Source: Pseudomonas borbori (GTDB taxonomy: Bacteria > Pseudomonadota > Gammaproteobacteria > Pseudomonadales > Pseudomonadaceae). Taken from it: a stretch of 64,000 nt of DNA. Shown here piece after piece: positions 38,040 through 48,232 of this stretch (its first letter is position 1; each line of letters begins with the position of its first letter). The stretch spans positions 1 through 64,000 of the forward strand of contig NZ_FOWX01000016.1 in NCBI RefSeq assembly GCF_900115555.1. The letters are read 5' to 3'. Made by a program: the position numbers and the translations under genes. Under the pieces are notes generated by a model. That model had not been told where the DNA came from. It saw only the letters and a list, made by a program, of their open reading frames with translations, and did not search any database.

Positions 38040-38987
38040 CAGGGCAAAGGGCAGCGCCACCTCGACCCGCTGGCGATGCAGCAGGCGATGCTGGAATTCG
38101 CCCGGATCGTGGATCAGTACGTGCTGACCGGCAAAGGTGTCGGCGGCGATCAACCGCGACAGCCAGAAGCGCACGCAGGCGATGCGCAGCATGGCCGGCC
38201 ACAGTTCGGCCTCGGCCGGGGTAAAGGGACGCAGTGCGGCGTAGGCGCCGAGCAAGGCCTGGGCGCGGTGCGGATCGAGACTGCCATCGGCTTCCGAGCA
38301 CCAGTCATTCAGGGCGATCGCCAGGTCGTAGAGCATCGGGCCGGCACAGGCGTTGTAGAAGTCGATCACGCCGGCCAGGTGATTGCCGTCGAACAGCACA
38401 TTGTCGCGGAACAGGTCGGCATGCAGGTTGGCCCGCGGCAAGGCGAGGATGCGCGGCTTGACTGTGTGGATTTCCGCCAGGGCATCGCGCAGCAGCGGCA
38501 GTTGCGAGCCCGGCAGTTTCAGCGCCAGGCTCGGCCCCTCTTCGAGCATCCAGTCCAGGCCGCGATCGCTCTGGCGTTCCAGCATTTGCCCGCGGGTGGC
38601 CAGGTGAATGCGCGCCAGCAGGTTGCCGACTTCCTGGCAATGGTGCGGGTTGGCCAGGCTGACGTGCTTGCCCGGCAGGCGCGGCTGCAACAGCGCCGGC
38701 TTCTCCGCCAGGCTGCGCAGCGCTTCGCCGCTCTCGGTGCGCAGGGCATAGGGCACCGGCAGGCCGGCCTCATGCAGGACATCGAGCAGTTCGATGAAGA
38801 ACGACAGGTCGGCGCTGGGGCCGCGCTCGATCAGGGTCAGGACGAACTCGCCCTGCTCCAGGCTGACGAAGAAGTTGCTGTTCTCGCTGCCCGCGGCTAT
38901 GCCCTGGAAGTCGCGCAAGCGACCCAGGCCATAAGGCGCGAGAAAGGCTTCCAGCTCGTGACGCTCCAGGGGGGTGAATACCGACAT
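38037..38987 (-). CDS. thrB: Homoserine kinase (ThrB, choline-kinase-like fold)
   Basis: 316-residue kinase that phosphorylates homoserine in threonine synthesis. It belongs to the APH/choline-kinase fold used by Pseudomonas, not the GHMP type. The catalytic loop is ANLHADLFRDNVLFDG (H-x-D-x-x-x-x-N) followed by GVIDFYNACAGPMLYDLAIALNDWC (Mg-binding Asp). The N-terminal GSENSNFFV strand is the nucleotide loop. Length typical. Confidence 0.94.
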   Translation of the reverse strand: MSVFTPLERHELEAFLAPYGLGRLRDFQGIAAGSENSNFFVSLEQGEFVLTLIERGPSADLSFFIELLDVLHEAGLPVPYALRTESGEALRSLAEKPALLQPRLPGKHVSLANPHHCQEVGNLLARIHLATRGQMLERQSDRGLDWMLEEGPSLALKLPGSQLPLLRDALAEIHTVKPRILALPRANLHADLFRDNVLFDGNHLAGVIDFYNACAGPMLYDLAIALNDWCSEADGSLDPHRAQALLGAYAALRPFTPAEAELWPAMLRIACVRFWLSRLIAADTFAGQHVLIHDPGEFQHRLLHRQRVEVALPFAL

Positions 38988-39017
38988 ATCAGAACCGCCG
39001 ACTTAACATGTGCTGTC

Positions 39018-39302
39018 TTACCATTTAAAAATCTCCCAGGCCGGAATCAGCATGTCCGGATAGTCCGAGCGAACGAAGTTGCCGTCACTGCCGTCGGCGC
39101 GCACCAGGAAGTAGGGCTTGCCGGTCTTGGGGGTGACTTTGATTGCATAGAGGAAGCCATTGACCCGGAATTCCTCGATGGTCTTGTCGCCTTCCTGGCG
39201 GATGGTCACATCCGGCTCGGCGGACGGCGCATCATCGGCATAGGCCGCGAACGGAACGACAGCCAGCAGGCTGACCAGCAACAGGCGATTGAGTGTGCGC
39301 AT
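39018..39302 (-). CDS. Exported DUF2782-family protein
   Basis: 94-residue protein with a signal peptide (MRTLNRLLLVSLLAVVPFAAYA) and a compact basic/acidic domain (TIRQEGDKTIEEFRVNGFLYAIKVTPKTGKPYFLVRADGS). The family is conserved next to thrB/polA in pseudomonads, and its function is unknown. Transcribed with thrB (30 bases upstream of it) and divergent from polA. Confidence 0.87.
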   Translation of the reverse strand: MRTLNRLLLVSLLAVVPFAAYADDAPSAEPDVTIRQEGDKTIEEFRVNGFLYAIKVTPKTGKPYFLVRADGSDGNFVRSDYPDMLIPAWEIFKW

Positions 39303-39376
39303 GGTAACCTTGTCCCTTTATCGTCAATGGTCGGCTCAGTTTAACCCCGGCCCTCAGGAAAAGGTTGATCCTGCGC

Positions 39377-42196
39377 ATGTCAAACGCTCCTCTCGTGCTG
39401 GTCGACGGCTCGTCTTACCTCTACCGCGCCTTCCATGCCCTGCCGCCGCTGACCACCTCCAAGGGCTTGCCCACCGGTGCGGTGAAGGGCGTGCTGAACA
39501 TGCTCAAGAGCCTGCGCAAGCAGTATCCCGACAGCCCCTTCGCGGTGGTCTTCGACGCCAAGGGCGGCACCTTCCGCGATGCGCTGTTCGCCGAGTACAA
39601 GGCCAACCGGCCGTCGATGCCCGACGATCTGCGCGTGCAGGTCGAACCGCTGCACGCCAGCGTCAGGGCGCTGGGCTTTCCGCTGCTGTGCGTCGACAAC
39701 GTCGAAGCCGATGACGTGATCGGCACCCTGGCCCGCCAATGCGCCGGCGAGGGCCGCGACGTGGTGATTTCCACCGGCGACAAGGACATGGCCCAGCTGG
39801 TCTGCCCGCACGTTACCCTGGTCAACACCATGACCGGTAGCGTCTATGACATCGATGGCGTGAAAGAGAAATTCGGTGTCGGTCCTGAGCTGATCATCGA
39901 CTACCTGGCGCTGATGGGCGACAAGGTCGACAACATTCCGGGGGTGCCGGGGGTCGGCGAGAAAACTGCGCTGGGCCTGCTGGTCGGCCTCGGTGGCGGC
40001 CTCGACGTGATCTACGCCAACCTCGACCAGGTGGCCGGGCTGCCGATCCGCGGGGCCAAGACCCTGGCGGCCAAGCTCAGCGAGCACCGCGACATGGCCT
40101 ACCTGTCCCATGAGCTGGCGACCATCAAGCTGGACGTGCCCTTGAACCTGGAAATCGACGCGTTGCATCCCGGCGCCGCCGATGTGCCGACCCTGATCGA
40201 GCTGTACGGCGAGCTGGAGTTCAAGAGCTGGCGCGATGAACTGTTGCGCCAGAACCAGGGCCAGGCTGCCAAGGCCGGCAAAGTCGCCAGCGCCGAGCCG
40301 CCTGCCGCCGACCTGTTCAGCCTGACCGCCAGCGCTGCGCCGCCAGCGCAGCCGGCCAGCGTCGCCCCGGCCGCGGCCCCGTCTGGCTATCTGACGATTC
40401 TCGAGCAGGCCCAGTTCGACAGCTGGCTGGCGAAGCTCGAAGGCGCCGAGCTGATCGCCTTCGACAGCGAAACCACCGGCCTAGACGCGCAGCAGGCGCA
40501 GCTGGTGGGCCTGTCCTTTGCGGTCACGGCTGGCGAAGCCGCCTATATTCCGCTGGCCCACTCCTACATGGGCGTGCCGGCGCAGCTCGATCGCGACCAG
40601 GTGCTGGCGGCGCTCAAGCCGATTCTCGAAGACCCGCGCAAGGCCAAGGTCGGCCAGCACGCCAAGTACGACATCAATATCCTAGCCAATGCCTCGACGC
40701 CGATCCAGGTGCAGGGCGTGGCCTTCGACACCATGCTCGAGTCCTACGTGCTCGACTCCACGGCGACCCGCCACGACATGGACAGCCTGGCGCTGAAATA
40801 CCTCGACCACAGCACCATCCGCTTCGAGGACATCGCCGGCAAGGGAGCCAAGCAGCTGACCTTCGACCAGATCGCCCTGGAACTGGCCGGGCCTTACGCG
40901 GCGGAAGACGCCGATGTGACTCTGCGTCTGCACCAGTGCCTGTGGGCCAAGCTCGAAGCCGAACCGAGCCTGGCCAAGGTCCTGCGCGAGATCGAGATGC
41001 CGCTGGTGCCGGTGCTGGCGCGCATCGAGCGCCAGGGCGCGCTGGTCGATGCCAAGTTGCTCGGCCAGCACAGCGTCGAGCTGGGCGACAAGCTGGTGGC
41101 CCTGGAGCGCCAAGCCTTCGACATCGCCGGCGAGGAGTTCAACCTGTCGTCACCCAAGCAGCTCGGGGTGATCCTCTACGACAAACTCGGTCTGCCGATC
41201 ATCAGCAAGACCGCCAAGGGCCAGGCCTCCACCGCCGAAGCGGTGCTCGCCGAACTGGCCGAGCAGGACTTCGAGCTGCCCAAGGTGCTGATGCAGTACC
41301 GCACCCTGAGCAAGCTCAAGAGCACCTACACCGACCGCCTGCCGGAGCAGATCAACCCGCGCACTGGGCGTATCCACACTTCTTATCACCAGGCGGTGGC
41401 GGCCACCGGGCGCTTGTCGTCCTCGGACCCGAACCTGCAGAACATCCCAATCCGTACTGCCGAGGGCCGGCGCATTCGCCAGGCCTTCGTCGCCCCCGCC
41501 GGCTACAAATTGCTGGCCGCGGACTATTCGCAGATCGAGCTGCGCATCATGGCCCACCTGGCCCATGACGAAGGCCTGCTGGATGCCTTCCGCCATGGCC
41601 GCGATGTGCACAAGGCCACCGCTGCCGAAGTGTTCGGCGTGCCTCTGGACGAAGTCAGCAGCGATCAGCGGCGCAGCGCCAAGGCGATCAACTTCGGCCT
41701 GATCTACGGCATGAGCGCCTTCGGCCTGGCCAAGCAGATCGGCTGCGAGCGCAAGCAGGCGCAGGCCTATATCGACGTTTATTTCGCCCGCTATCCGGGG
41801 GTGCTCGCCTATATGGAGCGCACCCGCGAGCAGGCCGCCGAGCAGGGCTATGTCGAGACCCTGTTCGGTCGCCGGCTGTACCTGCCGGAGATCCGTTCGA
41901 GCAACCAGGGCCTGCGCAAAGGCGCCGAACGCACCGCGATCAACGCGCCCATGCAGGGCACCGCCGCGGACATCATCAAGCGTGCGATGATCGCGGTGGA
42001 CAACTGGCTGAGCGAGTCCGGGCTGGATGCCAAGGTGATCCTGCAGGTGCACGATGAACTGGTATTGGAGGTGCGCGAAGACCTGGTCGAGCAGGTACGC
42101 GAGCGGATCAAGCAGCTGATGAGCGGTGCGGCCGAACTGGCTGTGCCGCTGCTGGTGGAAGTGGGCGTGGGCGATAACTGGGACGAGGCGCACTGA
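39377..42196 (+). CDS. polA: DNA polymerase I
   Basis: 939-residue three-domain repair and Okazaki-processing polymerase. The 5'-nuclease (about 1-290) has [27 protein letters not shown] and [11 protein letters not shown]. The 3'-5' proofreading domain (about 335-530) keeps the acidic motif FDSETTGLD, so it should be active. The polymerase core has [12 protein letters not shown] (motif A), [14 protein letters not shown] (motif B) and [11 protein letters not shown] (motif C). The ATG at 39377 is chosen over the slightly longer frame because it starts the conserved sequence. A good terminator follows. Confidence 0.97.
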   Translation: MSNAPLVLVDGSSYLYRAFHALPPLTTSKGLPTGAVKGVLNMLKSLRKQYPDSPFAVVFDAKGGTFRDALFAEYKANRPSMPDDLRVQVEPLHASVRALGFPLLCVDNVEADDVIGTLARQCAGEGRDVVISTGDKDMAQLVCPHVTLVNTMTGSVYDIDGVKEKFGVGPELIIDYLALMGDKVDNIPGVPGVGEKTALGLLVGLGGGLDVIYANLDQVAGLPIRGAKTLAAKLSEHRDMAYLSHELATIKLDVPLNLEIDALHPGAADVPTLIELYGELEFKSWRDELLRQNQGQAAKAGKVASAEPPAADLFSLTASAAPPAQPASVAPAAAPSGYLTILEQAQFDSWLAKLEGAELIAFDSETTGLDAQQAQLVGLSFAVTAGEAAYIPLAHSYMGVPAQLDRDQVLAALKPILEDPRKAKVGQHAKYDINILANASTPIQVQGVAFDTMLESYVLDSTATRHDMDSLALKYLDHSTIRFEDIAGKGAKQLTFDQIALELAGPYAAEDADVTLRLHQCLWAKLEAEPSLAKVLREIEMPLVPVLARIERQGALVDAKLLGQHSVELGDKLVALERQAFDIAGEEFNLSSPKQLGVILYDKLGLPIISKTAKGQASTAEAVLAELAEQDFELPKVLMQYRTLSKLKSTYTDRLPEQINPRTGRIHTSYHQAVAATGRLSSSDPNLQNIPIRTAEGRRIRQAFVAPAGYKLLAADYSQIELRIMAHLAHDEGLLDAFRHGRDVHKATAAEVFGVPLDEVSSDQRRSAKAINFGLIYGMSAFGLAKQIGCERKQAQAYIDVYFARYPGVLAYMERTREQAAEQGYVETLFGRRLYLPEIRSSNQGLRKGAERTAINAPMQGTAADIIKRAMIAVDNWLSESGLDAKVILQVHDELVLEVREDLVEQVRERIKQLMSGAAELAVPLLVEVGVGDNWDEAH

Positions 42197-42216
42197 GACG
42201 GCGGCGTGCAGCCGGT

Positions 42217-42254
42217 AGCGGGAAAGCTTGGCAGCAGGCTTTCCCGCTGGTTTT
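42217..42254 (+). terminator. Rho-independent terminator of polA
   Basis: AGCGGGAAAGC (42217-42227) pairs with GCTTTCCCGCT (42238-42248), followed by GGTTTTA, 21 bases after the stop. Confidence 0.8.
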
Positions 42255-42312
42255 AAAACCGTAAGACATCAAGCAAAAGTGTTTTATGACCAATTGAATC
42301 TAAGAAGTGGCT

Positions 42313-42340
42313 GAACTTTGCGTTTGTGCCAATAGTCAGA
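42313..42340 (+). promoter_or_regulatory. AlgU (sigma22) promoter of ersA
   Basis: GAACTT (42313-42318), 17 bases, TCAGA (42336-42340): a good match to the envelope-stress sigma factor consensus GAACTT-N16/17-TCTGA. It lies 7 bases before the expected sRNA start. Confidence 0.75.
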
Positions 42341-42346
42341 ACCTAC

Positions 42347-42477
42347 GAATGGCCCAGAAAGCCTTTCGATGCTCCTTGTTGTGTTAAGTGTTGGCAGATA
42401 TCTGAACCCCGCCCTAGCGGTTCAGACCCTTAGACCCCGAGCCTCTCTCTCCCCATATGAGTCTCGGGGTTTTTTTT
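42347..42477 (+). ncRNA. ersA: ErsA small regulatory RNA
   Basis: Located between polA and engB, the position of ErsA in Pseudomonas and of Spot 42 in enterics. The AlgU-type promoter and the terminator (stem CCCCGAG 42435-42441 with CTCGGGG 42463-42469, then eight T) bound about 131 nt, matching the known size of ErsA (about 132 nt). The loop has the C/U-rich CTCTCTCTCCCC tract that pairs with targets such as algC mRNA in P. aeruginosa. It is linked to envelope stress and exopolysaccharide control, as are algB/kinB further right. Confidence 0.88.
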
Positions 42478-42546
42478 ATGGCCTGCCATCCCTGGCGGCG
42501 CGGCGGTAAAGACTCCGCCTGGGAATTTGTAGTCCACCCCCCCGAA

Positions 42547-43200
42547 TCAGGCCTCGGCCGCCTCATCGTCCGGCAGCGCGAACTCACCCAATTGCAGCCA
42601 CTCGGCCAGCACCGCCTGGGCTTCTTCGATGCCCTGGCGCTTGGGCGCGGAAAATAGCTGGATGCTGACCCGGTCGCCCCAGCGCTTGCGAATGTCCTGC
42701 TGCACCTTGAGCAGCGCGGTCTTGGCGGCGCCAAAGGCCAGCTTGTCGGCCTTGGTCAGGAGGATGTGCATGGGCATCTCGCTGGCCGTCGACCAATCCA
42801 GCATCAAGATGTCGAATTCGGTCAGCGGGTGACGGATGTCCATCATCAGCATCAGCCCGCGCAGGCTCTCGCGGCTGCCCAGATAGGCTTCCAGGTGTTT
42901 TTGCCAGTGCAGCTTCAGCGGGATCGGCACTTTGGCATAGCCGTAACCGGGCAGGTCGACCAGGCGCCGCTCATCGTCCAGGCGGAAGAAGTTGAGCAAC
43001 TGGGTGCGTCCCGGGGTTTTCGAGGTGCGCGCCAGGCTGGCGTGGGTCAGGGTATTCAGCGCGCTGGACTTGCCGGCGTTGGAGCGGCCGGCGAAGGCGA
43101 CTTCGTGACCCAGGTCGTCCGGACATTGGTCGACCTTGGCGGCGCTGATCTGGAAGGTGGCTTGTTGGCACAGGCCGATAATGGGGTTCTTGGCTTGCAT
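42547..43200 (-). CDS. engB: Ribosome biogenesis GTPase EngB/YsxC
   Basis: 217-residue TRAFAC GTPase required for large-subunit assembly. G1 is GRSNAGKSS (about residues 37-45), G2 the T in [13 protein letters not shown]3 [10 protein letters not shown]4 TKADKL and G5 FSAPKRQG. The frame opens at 43383, but MQAKNPI at 43200 is the family start. The acidic tail (LPDDEAAEA) is short. Convergent with ersA; divergent from the cytochrome genes. Confidence 0.95.
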   Translation of the reverse strand: MQAKNPIIGLCQQATFQISAAKVDQCPDDLGHEVAFAGRSNAGKSSALNTLTHASLARTSKTPGRTQLLNFFRLDDERRLVDLPGYGYAKVPIPLKLHWQKHLEAYLGSRESLRGLMLMMDIRHPLTEFDILMLDWSTASEMPMHILLTKADKLAFGAAKTALLKVQQDIRKRWGDRVSIQLFSAPKRQGIEEAQAVLAEWLQLGEFALPDDEAAEA

Positions 43201-43447
43201 CGGGGTATCCGGTGAGGGCGGGCATAAGGGAAAGTGCAGGTGCGCAGCCCTTGCGACATTTGCGCACATCCTGCCGGGCGCTACGCAGCGCGGCAAGCGG
43301 CGTCGTTTCCGTTTCGGTGACGCCAGTATATAATGCCGCAGATTTTGTGTGCGCTTTGTCCCACTCGCAGGATAAGTGTTCATGGGAACGATGGAGTACC
43401 GCTGCCCTTAGAAGCAGGACGTTCCCCTCCCTGATGAGGCAGATCTG

Positions 43448-43738
43448 ATGAAAAAAATGCTGCTTGGCGCTGGCATGTTGATGCTGTCAATCAACAGCCA
43501 TGCTGCCCAGGATCCCGAGGCTGTCTATGCTCGTGCCTGTGCCGCGTGCCATAACGGGCAGTTGCCGATAGCGCCGCAAAAAGGCGACAAGGCGGCTTGG
43601 GAACCCCGTTTGGCCAAAGGCATGGACGTGCTGGTGCAGAGCGTCACCAATGGTTTGAATGCCATGCCACCACGTGGTTTATGCATGGACTGCACCGCCG
43701 AGGATTACCAAGCCGTCATACAGTGGATGACCGAGTAA
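43448..43738 (+). CDS. Small c-type cytochrome, cytochrome c5-like
   Basis: 96-residue periplasmic monohaem cytochrome. The signal peptide is cleaved after NSHAA-type NSHA (about residue 19). The haem motif CAACH is at about 34-38. The axial Met lies in NAMPPRGLCMDC, where the two later Cys form the disulfide typical of cytochrome c5. The ATG is at 43448. 46 bases before the cytochrome c4 gene, likely one transcript. A TATAAT -10-like box is near 43329. Role: electron carrier to terminal oxidases or denitrification enzymes. Confidence 0.88.
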   Translation: MKKMLLGAGMLMLSINSHAAQDPEAVYARACAACHNGQLPIAPQKGDKAAWEPRLAKGMDVLVQSVTNGLNAMPPRGLCMDCTAEDYQAVIQWMTE

Positions 43739-43784
43739 ATCCGGCCCATAACTCTTTCTCTCTTAGCCGTAGTTGGATTAGTTG

Positions 43785-44390
43785 ATGAACAAAATACTCG
43801 TGAGTCTGCTGTTGACCCTGGGCATCACCGGTTTGGCCCAGGCCGCTGGTGATTCTGTCGCTGGTCAGGGCAAGGTCGTTATGTGTGGCGCTTGCCACGG
43901 TGCCGATGGCAACAGTGCTGCACCGAATTTTCCGAAACTGGCCGGTCAGGGCGAGCGTTACCTGCTCAAGCAACTGAACGACATCAAGTCGGGCGCTCGT
44001 CAGGTCGTGGAAATGACCGGCCTGCTGAATCACCTCAGCGATCAGGATCTGGCCGATATTTCCGCCTATTACGCCAGCCAGAGCATGAGCGTGGGCGCCG
44101 CCGACCCGAAACTGGTCGAACGTGGTGAAGCGCTGTTCCGTGGCGGCAAACTGAACGAAGGCATGCCGGCCTGTACCGGTTGCCATTCGCCCGATGGCGC
44201 AGGGCTCGCGGCAGCGAGCTACCCACGACTCGGCGGCCAGCATGCCGGCTATGTGGCCAAGCAGCTGACCGATTTCCGCGAAGGTAATCGGACCAACGAC
44301 GGCGACAGCATGATCATGCGCGGTATCGCCGCCAAGCTGAGCAACAAGGATATCGAAGCGGTATCCAGCTTCATTCAGGGCCTGCATTGA
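43785..44390 (+). CDS. Dihaem cytochrome c4
   Basis: 201-residue dihaem cytochrome. The signal peptide ends GLAQA (about residue 20). Two homologous haem domains have motifs CGACH (about 34-38) and CTGCH (about 128-132), and axial Met ligands in VVEMTGLL and SMIMRGIA. Cytochrome c4 donates electrons to cbb3 oxidases in related bacteria. A TTG at 43782 is in frame, but the ATG at 43785 is preferred. A clear terminator follows. Confidence 0.93.
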   Translation: MNKILVSLLLTLGITGLAQAAGDSVAGQGKVVMCGACHGADGNSAAPNFPKLAGQGERYLLKQLNDIKSGARQVVEMTGLLNHLSDQDLADISAYYASQSMSVGAADPKLVERGEALFRGGKLNEGMPACTGCHSPDGAGLAAASYPRLGGQHAGYVAKQLTDFREGNRTNDGDSMIMRGIAAKLSNKDIEAVSSFIQGLH

Positions 44391-44442
44391 TAGCTTGCGA
44401 ACAAAGGCTCGCCTACTGCGGGTGATGTAAGAACCTGCAAAG

Positions 44443-44470
44443 AAAAGGGTGGCTGCGGCCACCCTTTTTC
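44443..44470 (+). terminator. Rho-independent terminator after cytochrome c4
   Basis: AAAAGGGTGGC-TGCG-GCCACCCTTTTT: a symmetrical stem with A-run and T-run, usable in both directions, 52 bases after the stop. Confidence 0.9.
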
Positions 44471-44507
44471 GTTTGTCAGCCCGCTACAATGGCCGGAACC
44501 TGGCCCG

Positions 44508-44539
44508 CAGCGACGAGTCTGATTTCCGACTCGTCGCTG
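44508..44539. repeat. 12-bp perfect hairpin upstream of dsbA
   Basis: CAGCGACGAGTC (44508-44519) pairs exactly with GACTCGTCGCTG (44528-44539) around TGATTTCC. No T-run on either side. It lies between the cytochrome terminator and the foldback element before dsbA. Confidence 0.55.
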
Positions 44540-44550
44540 GGCGACGCTTA

Positions 44551-44708
44551 GGTCATGGAAAGAAATAACTGCTACGTATTGCGCCGGTTTTTCGTTTGCC
44601 TTCAAGGCACGGCGAGGCGCGCATAGTCGTTCTATGCAAGCTTTGCCGTAACGCCGAAGGCGGACGAAAAGACCAGCAAGACGTCGTAGTTATTTATTGA
44701 CAGGCCCT
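44551..44708. mobile_element. Foldback (MITE-like) element upstream of dsbA
   Basis: The left half (GGTCATGG..AAATAACTGCTACG..TTTTTCGTTTGCCTTC) and the right half (GAAGGCGGACGAAAA..CGTAGTTATTTATTGACAGGCC) are imperfect inverted copies over about 55 bases. A central inverted pair GCATAG/CTATGC also occurs. There is no reading frame. It ends 24 bases before the dsbA ATG, so any dsbA promoter lies inside or before it. Confidence 0.65.
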
Positions 44709-44732
44709 TAACATCCAAGCAAGGAGTACCCC

Positions 44733-45359
44733 ATGCGTAAACTGATCCTCGGCGCCGCCCTGGCCATCAGCAGCCTGTTCGCCCTGGCTGTTCAGGCGGA
44801 ACCCATAGCCGGCAAGAACTACGTCGAACTCGCCAGTCCCGTGCCGGTATCCAAGCCTGGGCAGATCGAGGTGGTCGAGTTGTTCTGGTACGGCTGCGGG
44901 CATTGCTATCAGTTCGAGTCGACCATCAATCCGTGGATCGAGCAGTTGCCGGAAGACGTCAACTTCGTGCGCATCCCGGCCTTGTTCGGCGGCCTGTGGA
45001 ATGTGCAGGGCCAGGGCTTCATTACCCTGGAAGCGCTGAAGGTGGAGCCTGCGGTGCATGCCGCGGTATTCGACGCCATTCACAAGCAAGGCAAGAAGCT
45101 GGCGACAGCAGAAGAGATGGCCGAATTTCTCGCCACCCTGGGCGTCGACAAGGATGCCTTTCTCAAGACCTACAACTCCTTCGGCGTGAAGAGCCAGATG
45201 GAAAAGGCCAAGAAACTGGCCATGGCCTACCAGATCAACGGGGTGCCGGTGATGATCGTCAACGGCAAGTACCGCTTCGACATCGGCAGTTCGGGTGGCC
45301 CGGAGCAAGCCCTGCAGGTGGCCGACTACCTGATCGAAAAAGAGCGCGCCGCGCAGTAG
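44733..45359 (+). CDS. dsbA: Thiol:disulfide interchange protein DsbA
   Basis: 208-residue periplasmic oxidase. The signal peptide is MRKLILGAALAISSLFALAV plus QA. The thioredoxin fold has an inserted helical domain, with redox motif CGHC in ELFWYGCGHCYQFES (about residues 55-58) and the cis-Pro loop NGVPVMIVNGKYR. It introduces disulfides into exported proteins. Neighbouring cytochromes match the P. aeruginosa order. Ribosome site AAGGAG upstream. Confidence 0.96.
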   Translation: MRKLILGAALAISSLFALAVQAEPIAGKNYVELASPVPVSKPGQIEVVELFWYGCGHCYQFESTINPWIEQLPEDVNFVRIPALFGGLWNVQGQGFITLEALKVEPAVHAAVFDAIHKQGKKLATAEEMAEFLATLGVDKDAFLKTYNSFGVKSQMEKAKKLAMAYQINGVPVMIVNGKYRFDIGSSGGPEQALQVADYLIEKERAAQ

Positions 45360-45381
45360 GCGGCCGCCAGGAGTGCCGGGC

Positions 45382-46263
45382 ATGCTGCGTCGCTGGTCGA
45401 GCGCTCGCCAGGCTGGCCTGTGTGATCCGCAGGTCAACCCGCAGTGCACTGCGGCCGACGACTGGCCCTGCGGCGGACGCCTGCGTCTGCTCAGCTTCAA
45501 TATCCAGGTCGGCATCAATACCCAGCGTTACCATCATTACCTGACGCGTAGCTGGCAGCACCTGTTGCCCCACTACGGGCGCGCCGGCAACTTGCAGCGC
45601 ATCGGCAATCTGCTCGCCGACTACGACCTGGTCGCCCTGCAGGAAGCCGATGGCGGCAGCCTGCGTTCCGGCTATGTCAACCAGGTCGAACACCTGGCCC
45701 ACCTCGGCGCCTTCCCTTACTGGTACCAACAGCTCAATCGCAATCTTGGCCATCTGGCCCAGCACAGCAATGGCGTGCTCAGCCGGCTGCGTCCCAGCCT
45801 GCTGGAGGATCACCCGCTACCGGGCCCCCGCGGCCGCGGCGCGATGCTGCTGCGCATCGGCGAAGGCGAGGACGCCATAGTGGTGGTGATGATGCACCTG
45901 GCGCTCGGAACCCGTACCCGCACCCGCCAGTTGGCCTATATCCGCGAATTGATCGGCGGCTACCGGCATCAGATCCTGATGGGCGACATGAACACCCATG
46001 CCAGCGACCTGCTGCTGGGCTCGCCACTGCGCGACCTCGGCCTGGTGGCGCCGCAGCTCGAGGCGACCTTTCCCAGCTGGCGGCCGCAGCGCTGCCTCGA
46101 CCACATCCTGCTCAGCCCCGGCCTGCTGCTGGAACGGTTCGAGGTGCTGGCCCTGCCGATCTCCGATCACCTGCCGGTGGCCGTGGAAATTCGCCTGCCC
46201 CAGACGCTGCGCGGCCCGCAGACGCCCGAACCGAACCTGCCAGCCCGCGAAAAACCGCAATGA
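45382..46263 (+). CDS. Endonuclease/exonuclease/phosphatase family protein
   Basis: 293-residue DNase I-like fold. [12 protein letters not shown] (metal Asn), [11 protein letters not shown] (catalytic Glu), [15 protein letters not shown] (His), [11 protein letters not shown] (Asp-x-Asn) and [14 protein letters not shown] plus [10 protein letters not shown] (C-terminal Asp-His) are all in order, so it should be active as a phosphoesterase or nuclease. A GTG at 45373 overlaps the AGGAG ribosome site, so the ATG at 45382 is preferred. The stop overlaps the next start (ATGA). Confidence 0.88.
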   Translation: MLRRWSSARQAGLCDPQVNPQCTAADDWPCGGRLRLLSFNIQVGINTQRYHHYLTRSWQHLLPHYGRAGNLQRIGNLLADYDLVALQEADGGSLRSGYVNQVEHLAHLGAFPYWYQQLNRNLGHLAQHSNGVLSRLRPSLLEDHPLPGPRGRGAMLLRIGEGEDAIVVVMMHLALGTRTRTRQLAYIRELIGGYRHQILMGDMNTHASDLLLGSPLRDLGLVAPQLEATFPSWRPQRCLDHILLSPGLLLERFEVLALPISDHLPVAVEIRLPQTLRGPQTPEPNLPAREKPQ

Positions 46264-48089
46264 ACAACGACGCCCAGCGCTGGAAAGACAAGTACCTGGC
46301 CGGCCTCGAACAGCAGGAAGTCCTCGAACGGCGTTGGGGCGCCCGGGTCGACCTGCTGCGCCGGGGTCTGGTGCGCAGCAGCCTGGCGGCCGAGGGTGCC
46401 GATAAGGCGGTCGATCAGTGCATGCAGGAGCTGCGCGAGATCCTGCGCCGCGACGACATGGATGGCGGACTCGCGGCGCTGATTCCGCGCCTGGAAAAGG
46501 CCGTGCTGGACTCCGAGCAGCGGCGCCAGCAGCGGGTCGGCCAGGTATCCACTGCGTTGCTGGCGCTGGTTGACCAGCTGCTCGACCTGAACCTGCCGCG
46601 GGAAGTGCGCAAGCCGCTGAAAAGCTACGCCAAGCAGCTCGATAGGCGTGCCGAGCAGGTGCGTGAGTTGCCGCTGCTGCTGGCCGAATTGAGTACCCTG
46701 CAGCAACAGGCCCTGGCCGTGCTGGGGCACGAACAGGTTGAGCGTCCGGGCCTGTTCCAGCGCCTGTTCGCCAGCAGCACCCCGGCCATCCCTGCGCCGC
46801 AACCTGTACCACAGCCGCTGCAGCCGGCGATGGTGCCATTGGCGGTCGACCGCCCCATGGCCGAAGCGACGGCGCTTGCCGCCCGTCCGATCACGCCGAA
46901 CGCTGTTCGCGCAGCAGCCCCGGTACCGACGGCGAACCTGCTCGACAGCCTGCCGCTGCCTGCCGGTCTGTTAACGCCGACGGCGCCTGACTGCCCTGAA
47001 GCGGCGGTCGACGAGTACGCCCTGCCATCGCCGCCTGAGCCGGGTTACAGCGCCATCGCCACGCATGTCGAGACAACCCTGCTTGGCCTGTTGGATGAGC
47101 TGGCGTTGCCGCAGCACCACCAGGATCAAGCCGATCTGCTGCGCGAGCGGATTCTGGCCGGGCTGAACATGTACGAACTGGTGCCGGTGCTGGACGATCT
47201 GGCCGTGCTGATGCTGGCCCTCGCCGATGCCGGCCAGCACGAATTCGAGGGCTATCTCAAGCAGCTCAACGAACGCCTGGCGACTTTCCAGGGCGGTTTG
47301 CAGGACGCCCACGATGGCTACACCGACTCGGTCAGCGCCGCGCGCGAACTGGATAGCGAACTGCGCCAGCAGGTCGACGGTCTGCACAACAGCGTGCAGC
47401 AGGCAACCGATCTGCCAAGCCTCAAGGAACTGGTGGAAACCCGCCTGAATGGTCTGCTCGGCACCATGGAGCAATACCAGCGCCAGCGTGACGAGCGCGA
47501 GCAGCTGGTGGCCGGGCGCCTGCAAACCCTGGTCGAGCGCGTGGCGAACATGGAGCGGGAAGCCAAGGGCTTTCGCCAGCACCTGGAAGAACAACGGCAG
47601 AAAGCCTTGCTCGACCCACTCACCGCTCTGCCCAATCGCGCGGCCTGGAACGAACGCCTGGATCTGGAAGTGGCGCGCTGGCAGCGCTACGGCGGCGAAC
47701 TGCTGCTGGCGGTGGTCGACATCGACCACTTCAAGCGGGTCAACGACGAGTACGGCCACCTGGCCGGCGACAAGGTGCTGAAGATCATCGCCGGCGAACT
47801 GCACAAGCGCCTGCGCAAGACCGACTTCATCGCCCGCTTCGGCGGCGAGGAGTTCGCCCTGCTGATTCCCGCAACCCCCCTGGCCGGTGGCTTGCAGCTG
47901 CTGGAAACCCTGCGCGCCGGCATCGCAGCCTGCCCGTTCCACTTCAGGGGCGAGCGGGTGACCATTACCCTGTCGGCCGGGATCAGTGCCTTCGCCAGCG
48001 CCGAGCGCGGCGAACAGGTCTTCGAGCGCGCCGACCAGGCGCTGTACCGGGCCAAGCGCGACGGCCGCAACCGCGTCGAGGCGGACTGA
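46260..48089 (+). CDS. Diguanylate cyclase (GGDEF) with long N-terminal helical region
   Basis: 609-residue cytoplasmic protein. Residues 1-430 are helical with coiled-coil character and a Pro/Ala-rich linker (about 175-240), and no membrane segments. The GGDEF domain (about 440-609) opens [13 protein letters not shown] and has active GGEEF. The inhibitory I-site RxxD (RKTD) is five residues before it, so product inhibition is expected. It corresponds in position to PA5487 (DgcH) of PAO1, from memory. Coupled to the upstream phosphoesterase gene by a 4-base overlap. Confidence 0.88.
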   Translation: MNNDAQRWKDKYLAGLEQQEVLERRWGARVDLLRRGLVRSSLAAEGADKAVDQCMQELREILRRDDMDGGLAALIPRLEKAVLDSEQRRQQRVGQVSTALLALVDQLLDLNLPREVRKPLKSYAKQLDRRAEQVRELPLLLAELSTLQQQALAVLGHEQVERPGLFQRLFASSTPAIPAPQPVPQPLQPAMVPLAVDRPMAEATALAARPITPNAVRAAAPVPTANLLDSLPLPAGLLTPTAPDCPEAAVDEYALPSPPEPGYSAIATHVETTLLGLLDELALPQHHQDQADLLRERILAGLNMYELVPVLDDLAVLMLALADAGQHEFEGYLKQLNERLATFQGGLQDAHDGYTDSVSAARELDSELRQQVDGLHNSVQQATDLPSLKELVETRLNGLLGTMEQYQRQRDEREQLVAGRLQTLVERVANMEREAKGFRQHLEEQRQKALLDPLTALPNRAAWNERLDLEVARWQRYGGELLLAVVDIDHFKRVNDEYGHLAGDKVLKIIAGELHKRLRKTDFIARFGGEEFALLIPATPLAGGLQLLETLRAGIAACPFHFRGERVTITLSAGISAFASAERGEQVFERADQALYRAKRDGRNRVEAD

Positions 48090-48232
48090 GCCATCAGGCT
48101 AGGCGCCGCCCCGCTTCTGCAGAAAACGTTCAATCCATAAAATCAATGACATACGGGCTGACAAGAGTGCCTGGCCGCTCCCAGGAGGGCGTTCCCCTCA
48201 TTCCCCATTCCCCGCGCCCCAGAATTCGGGCC

